From contig CAYLKO010000002.1 in the NCBI GenBank assembly GCA_964384525.1, positions 38,290 through 102,289 of the forward strand: a stretch of DNA of 64,000 nt, given 5' to 3'. Made by a program: the position numbers and the translations under genes. How positions within the stretch are numbered: the first letter of the stretch is position 1; each line of letters starts with the position of its first letter. The DNA comes from SHZI01 sp964384525 (GTDB lineage: Bacteria > Pseudomonadota > Gammaproteobacteria > Steroidobacterales > GCA-2729495). Below, piece by piece: positions 61,894 through 64,000 of this stretch. The notes under the pieces were generated by a model. It searched no databases. It was not told the DNA's origin and saw nothing but the letters and a program-made list of their open reading frames with translations.

Positions 61894-62076
61894 TAAGGAA
61901 ACTCTGAAGAACCGGTCATGAGAGTGAGTCTGGGCAGGCATTTTGAGCCGCTGCTCCAGAGTTGACCTGTTCCAGCCACCTGCCACGCAGGCACCGGGAA
62001 CTGGCCGGGTCTGCGCTTGGATAACCAAATACCTGCCCTGACTCACGCTCATGACCGGTTCTTCAGGGTTTCCTTA
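61894..62076. mobile_element. 183-bp MITE-like element with 52-bp inverted terminal repeats
   Basis: The left arm (61894-61945, plus strand TAAGGAAACTCTGAAGAA onward) and the right arm (62025-62076, its reverse complement) match over about 52 bases with about five mismatches. The 79-base centre (61946-62024) contains a smaller palindrome (CCTGC-cac-GCAGG) and pairing arms, so the whole unit can fold into a long hairpin. It encodes no transposase. The ends read TA...TA, compatible with TA target-site duplication as in IS630/Tc1-type elements, but this is not proven. It sits between two cassette ORFs, giving the last ten codons (nine residues plus stop) of the 62049-62441 ORF and an alternative HNH start. 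Confidence 0.75.
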
Positions 62077-62441
62077 GGCAGTGGCGACTTTGACAGATGA
62101 AATGGTCTGACCACGCCATCCCAGCCATCACCATCATTTGGATAGATTTTAAGGAAGTCGATCAGGCCGTCAGTGATCGCAAGAATGAAGCCAAGCTCGT
62201 GCTCACGACCCTCCATGATGATGAAGTAGCCGTTGGTGCCATAGCCGTGCGCAGCAACACCGCTGAATCTCATGCAGTTCGGCTTGAGAGTGAAGTGCGA
62301 GTAGGCTCCGTAACCGTTGATCTCGTTGTTGAAGCTAACGATGCCATTGATTTGGTCCGAATAGATGGCTGCATGGTCCGGGTTCTCGGAGATGTACGAC
62401 TCCAAGATCTTCACTAAAAATTCCTTGAAAGTCATTTCCAC
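62049..62441 (-). CDS. Integron cassette protein of unknown function
   Basis: This protein of about 130 residues starts at GTG 62441 or ATG 62435, only one to seven bases from the attC core GTTAGGC (62443-62449), typical of integron cassettes. The sequence has no recognised domain. Its last nine residues (PKETLKNRS) come from the inverted-repeat element, so the original C-terminus may have been replaced. Base composition is visibly lower in GC than the chromosomal genes in this window. Its stop overlaps an alternative HNH start (ATGA). Confidence 0.65.
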   Translation of the reverse strand: MEMTFKEFLVKILESYISENPDHAAIYSDQINGIVSFNNEINGYGAYSHFTLKPNCMRFSGVAAHGYGTNGYFIIMEGREHELGFILAITDGLIDFLKIYPNDGDGWDGVVRPFHLSKSPLPKETLKNRS

Positions 62442-62442
62442 T

Positions 62443-62502
62443 GCCTAACGTTTGACTTAAGCGGATCGCTATAGGCGGGCCCGCTTGAAGAAAGGGTTGG
62501 GC
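62443..62502 (-). mobile_element. attC: Integron attC site (60 bp)
   Basis: On the minus strand the site opens with core GCCCAAC (62502-62496) and ends with GTTAGGC (62449-62443). The arms pair (CTTCAAGCGG near the first end with CCGCTTAAGTC near the other), leaving the extrahelical bases seen in attC. It lies directly after the GFA cassette gene on the minus strand, so it is the recombination site of that cassette. Confidence 0.85.
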
Positions 62503-62546
62503 GTCACTGGAGCAATAGGCTTCTGGAGATATGGAACGTACGCCAT

Positions 62547-62951
62547 CTACAAGTGCCTGGTTTCGGTCGGTGGCGCACCCCAATCGTCGTTTCGGCCGTC
62601 AGCGAACCGGATCGGAGGTTCAATGAGTTCGATCGGATCAACGTTGTCGAGAGCCGCCAGCTGGACTGACACGTAGTTGCCACCGATCTCTTCGAGATAT
62701 CCACGCCCGAATGACCGCACGCCACAGTGCTTGCAGAAGAGATGGTGGCCGACCTTGTGACCGAACTGATAGTCAGTCAGATTGCTCTCGCCGGACAGAA
62801 GCCGAAATGCGCTGGGTTTGATGAGTGCATTCCAGTTGCGCGTCTTCGTGCAGATCGAGCAGTTGCATCTGTTCGTTCCCAGGCTGAGGTCAATGTCGGC
62901 TTCAAACCGAATCGCCCCGCAATGGCAGCTACCCAGATAGGTTTTGATCAC
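62547..62951 (-). CDS. GFA-family protein in an integron cassette
   Basis: This 134-residue GFA (glutathione-dependent formaldehyde-activating, Mss4-like) protein has zinc-binding Cys motifs GSCHCGAIRF, RCNCSIC and FCKHCG. The family binds zinc, some members bind glutathione; many are uncharacterised. GFA genes are frequent integron cassette cargo. The GTG at 62951 is at the end of the previous cassette ORF (overlap GTGA), and attC 62443-62502 follows the stop. Confidence 0.9.
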   Translation of the reverse strand: MIKTYLGSCHCGAIRFEADIDLSLGTNRCNCSICTKTRNWNALIKPSAFRLLSGESNLTDYQFGHKVGHHLFCKHCGVRSFGRGYLEEIGGNYVSVQLAALDNVDPIELIEPPIRFADGRNDDWGAPPTETRHL

Positions 62952-63469
62952 TCACTCTCTCCTAAGGATTGGTTGCGCGGGGTGTGACGCCCAACGTTCG
63001 AGCTAACCTGCGCGCGGAGGGCCGAGAAGCCCTTGAACTTGTTAGGCTCGGCCTGGAAGCGCTGGATGACGGCGATGAAGTGCGCGCCGTCACCGGCTGT
63101 GAAGTCGCCTAGGAAGCTCTGAATATCTTCGGCCAAGGCTGCGAAACTATCCAGAACTGAGTGCCCAAAACCCGGGTACCTATGGTTGCCCCAGTGGCCG
63201 GCGTATCGCAGGTAGTTCTCGTGTCCGATGCGCTGCCCGTTCAGGATGTACTCAACTTGACCGAGTCCATGCCTCACGCTGAACTCCAGCGTTCGGCCTT
63301 GCTTCATGAACGCACCAGAGGCGAACGCACCGCCTGAGCTTGAACCCGCGTCTCCGCCGACATAACGGAAGCCGTGCGGTTCAAGAATCGTGCGGAGCAA
63401 TTCGGCACCGGCTTCAAGCGATTGCGCGGGAGTCACGATGGCGATGCCTTCTGATGCCTGACTATACAT
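62948..63469 (-). CDS. First cassette ORF, unknown function, reading through attC
   Basis: This protein of about 173 residues starts at ATG 63469 (or TTG 63493) next to the integrase end of the array. It has no recognised domain; the middle contains a Gly/Ser-rich GGDAGSSSGGAFASG segment. Its last 30 or so codons cross the whole attC at 62989-63047 in a frame without stops, and its TGA overlaps the next gene's GTG by four bases, so the two cassettes are translationally coupled. The cassette-type position and low GC mark it as mobile cargo. Confidence 0.7.
   Translation of the reverse strand: MYSQASEGIAIVTPAQSLEAGAELLRTILEPHGFRYVGGDAGSSSGGAFASGAFMKQGRTLEFSVRHGLGQVEYILNGQRIGHENYLRYAGHWGNHRYPGFGHSVLDSFAALAEDIQSFLGDFTAGDGAHFIAVIQRFQAEPNKFKGFSALRAQVSSNVGRHTPRNQSLGESE
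62989..63047 (-). mobile_element. attC: Integron attC site (59 bp)
   Basis: On the minus strand it opens with GCCTAAC (63047-63041) and ends with GTTGGGC (62995-62989), reverse complements of each other as in attC R'' and R'. Between them CAAGTTCAAGG near one end pairs with GAGCTCGAACG-like sequence near the other. The first cassette ORF is translated through it. Confidence 0.8.
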
Positions 63470-63599
63470 AGACGACAGAGCCGGGCTGATCAATCACCCC
63501 AATTCCGTCTGATAAGAGGAGTGACACGGCCGTAACCGCCTGCTTCCATTGCCTCAAGCAACGGTCGATGTCGCGTAACCTCCCGGAGGCAAGTGGCAC
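63470..63599. other. attI: Integron attI/promoter region
   Basis: This interval separates the first cassette ORF (minus strand) from the integrase fragment (plus strand) and is where attI, the cassette promoter and the integrase promoter are expected. I could not locate a convincing GTTRRRY core, a LexA box or clear -35/-10 boxes. A short inverted repeat (TTGC...GCAA) lies near 63549-63561. Confidence 0.45.
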
Positions 63600-63881
63600 A
63601 TGGAGGGGAAGCGGGGGTTGCTGGAAGTGGTGCGGGAGAAAATGCGCACCCGGTACATGGCGTATCGCACGGAGCAGGCTTACCTGTGCTGGATTCGGTA
63701 GTACGTGGTTTTCCATCAGCGGCGTCATCCACGCGAGCTCGGGGCGAGCGAAGTGGAGCAATTCTTGGCCCATCTGGCGGTGGAGCGCAAGGCCAGTGCG
63801 GGGACGCAGAATCAGGTCTTGCAGGCACTGCTGTTTCTCTACCCGCACGTACTGGGTGTCAAGCTGCCCTGGCTGGAGGGG
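63600..63881 (+). pseudogene. intI: Integron integrase IntI, N-terminal fragment with an in-frame TAG at codon 34
   Basis: The N-terminal IntI-type tyrosine recombinase domain is recognisable over about 94 codons: EVVREKMRTRYMAYRTEQAY, CWIR, then after TAG (63699-63701) FHQRRHPRELGASEVEQFLAHLAVERKASA, and QALLFLYPHVLGVKLPWLEG, aligning with IntI sequences of the form VRDKIRxxHYSIRTEQAYVDWIRRFILFH...LPWL. The stop codon replaces the Arg after WIR. The catalytic half is missing because the sequence ends. It faces away from the cassette array, as in integrons. Confidence 0.8.
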
Positions 63882-64000
63882 GCACCCAAGTGCGATCAAA
63901 CCCGTTTGCTGCCACTACTGCAGCGCCTATCGCATCGAGCGGCAGTGGGGGGGGGGGGGCCAAAAAGCAGGAGGGGGAGCCACACCAGCACGCGAGGGGG
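63882..64000. other. Sequence of uncertain quality at the contig end
   Basis: After LPWLEG the integrase similarity stops. The last bases contain poly-G runs like those near 38.7 and 61.0 kb, so this stretch may be contig-end artefact. No feature supported. Confidence 0.6.

Noticed and set aside
61946..62024. A third attC between the 62049 ORF and the HNH gene
   Set aside because: No GTTRRRY/RYYYAAC core pair was found; the symmetry is explained by the 52-bp inverted repeats of the element.
61162..62052. HNH gene starting at 62052
   Set aside because: The first 53 residues come from the inverted-repeat element; an ATG at 61878 with a better ribosome-binding site is more likely.
1..64000. 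CRISPR arrays, rRNA or tRNA genes
   Set aside because: No regularly spaced direct repeats and no recognisable RNA gene core were seen in the window.

Overview
The window is a high-GC gammaproteobacterial scaffold. TamA/TamB, an LpxL-type lipid A acyltransferase, PhoB/PhoR with PstSCAB, and leuCD/pdxH/folE of proteobacterial type point to a Gram-negative host, perhaps near Xanthomonadales/Nevskiales/Steroidobacterales (inference from gene types only). No rRNA, tRNA or CRISPR array was seen. The scaffold is not seamless. It carries a poly-G/poly-C scar near 38.7 kb, a run of ten Ns at 61,028-61,037 inside low-quality sequence, and a poly-G contig end at the right edge, so synteny across those points is unproven.

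1-16.5 kb: a partial metallophosphoesterase, an FAD monooxygenase, pdxH, exported proteins of unknown function, the tamA-tamB outer-membrane assembly pair, a 37-residue membrane protein with its own terminator, an LpxL-type acyltransferase, an MFS transporter, a GH17-GT2 beta-glucan synthase fusion, an SDR and a methyltransferase. 16.7-22.2 kb: a Tat-exported type II DMSO-reductase-family molybdoenzyme (alpha and beta subunits), preceded by a nitrilase-fold protein that has lost its catalytic Cys and Lys and followed by a PEBP-family protein. No gamma subunit or chaperone is present. This is the best candidate here for an undescribed system.

22.3-25.8 kb: a stress/signalling block (CsbD, LuxR-type regulator, lone receiver, CHASE3 histidine kinase, DUF1328, a 47-residue membrane protein) with related inverted repeats in the control region. 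25.9-38.7 kb: Lhr helicase, exported proteins, a BON protein, a phospholipase D/cardiolipin synthase, a three-domain PQQ/cytochrome dehydrogenase split by an in-frame TAG, an exported SDR lacking its catalytic Lys, and an FAD-linked oxidase. 38.8-42.8 kb: a lysine-catabolism pair (lysine 6-dehydrogenase type plus aminoadipate-semialdehyde dehydrogenase) and an orphan [2Fe-2S] subunit beside a cytochrome c.

42.8-52 kb: dgkA, then phoB-phoR-phoU-pstS-pstC-pstA-pstB-porin, a complete phosphate-sensing and uptake unit. 52-60.9 kb: HMG-CoA lyase, a family III CoA-transferase, leuCD, moaC-mobA-folE-maoC (the molybdenum cofactor genes could serve the molybdoenzyme), a DUF1499 protein and tesB.

61.0-64.0 kb is a separate, visibly lower-GC contig holding a mobile integron. 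A fragment of an integron integrase gene with a premature TAG at codon 34 faces away from an array of cassettes on the opposite strand, with two well-formed attC sites. A 183-bp element with 52-bp inverted terminal repeats (MITE-like) is inserted in the array and supplies the end of one ORF and an alternative start for the next, an HNH nuclease.
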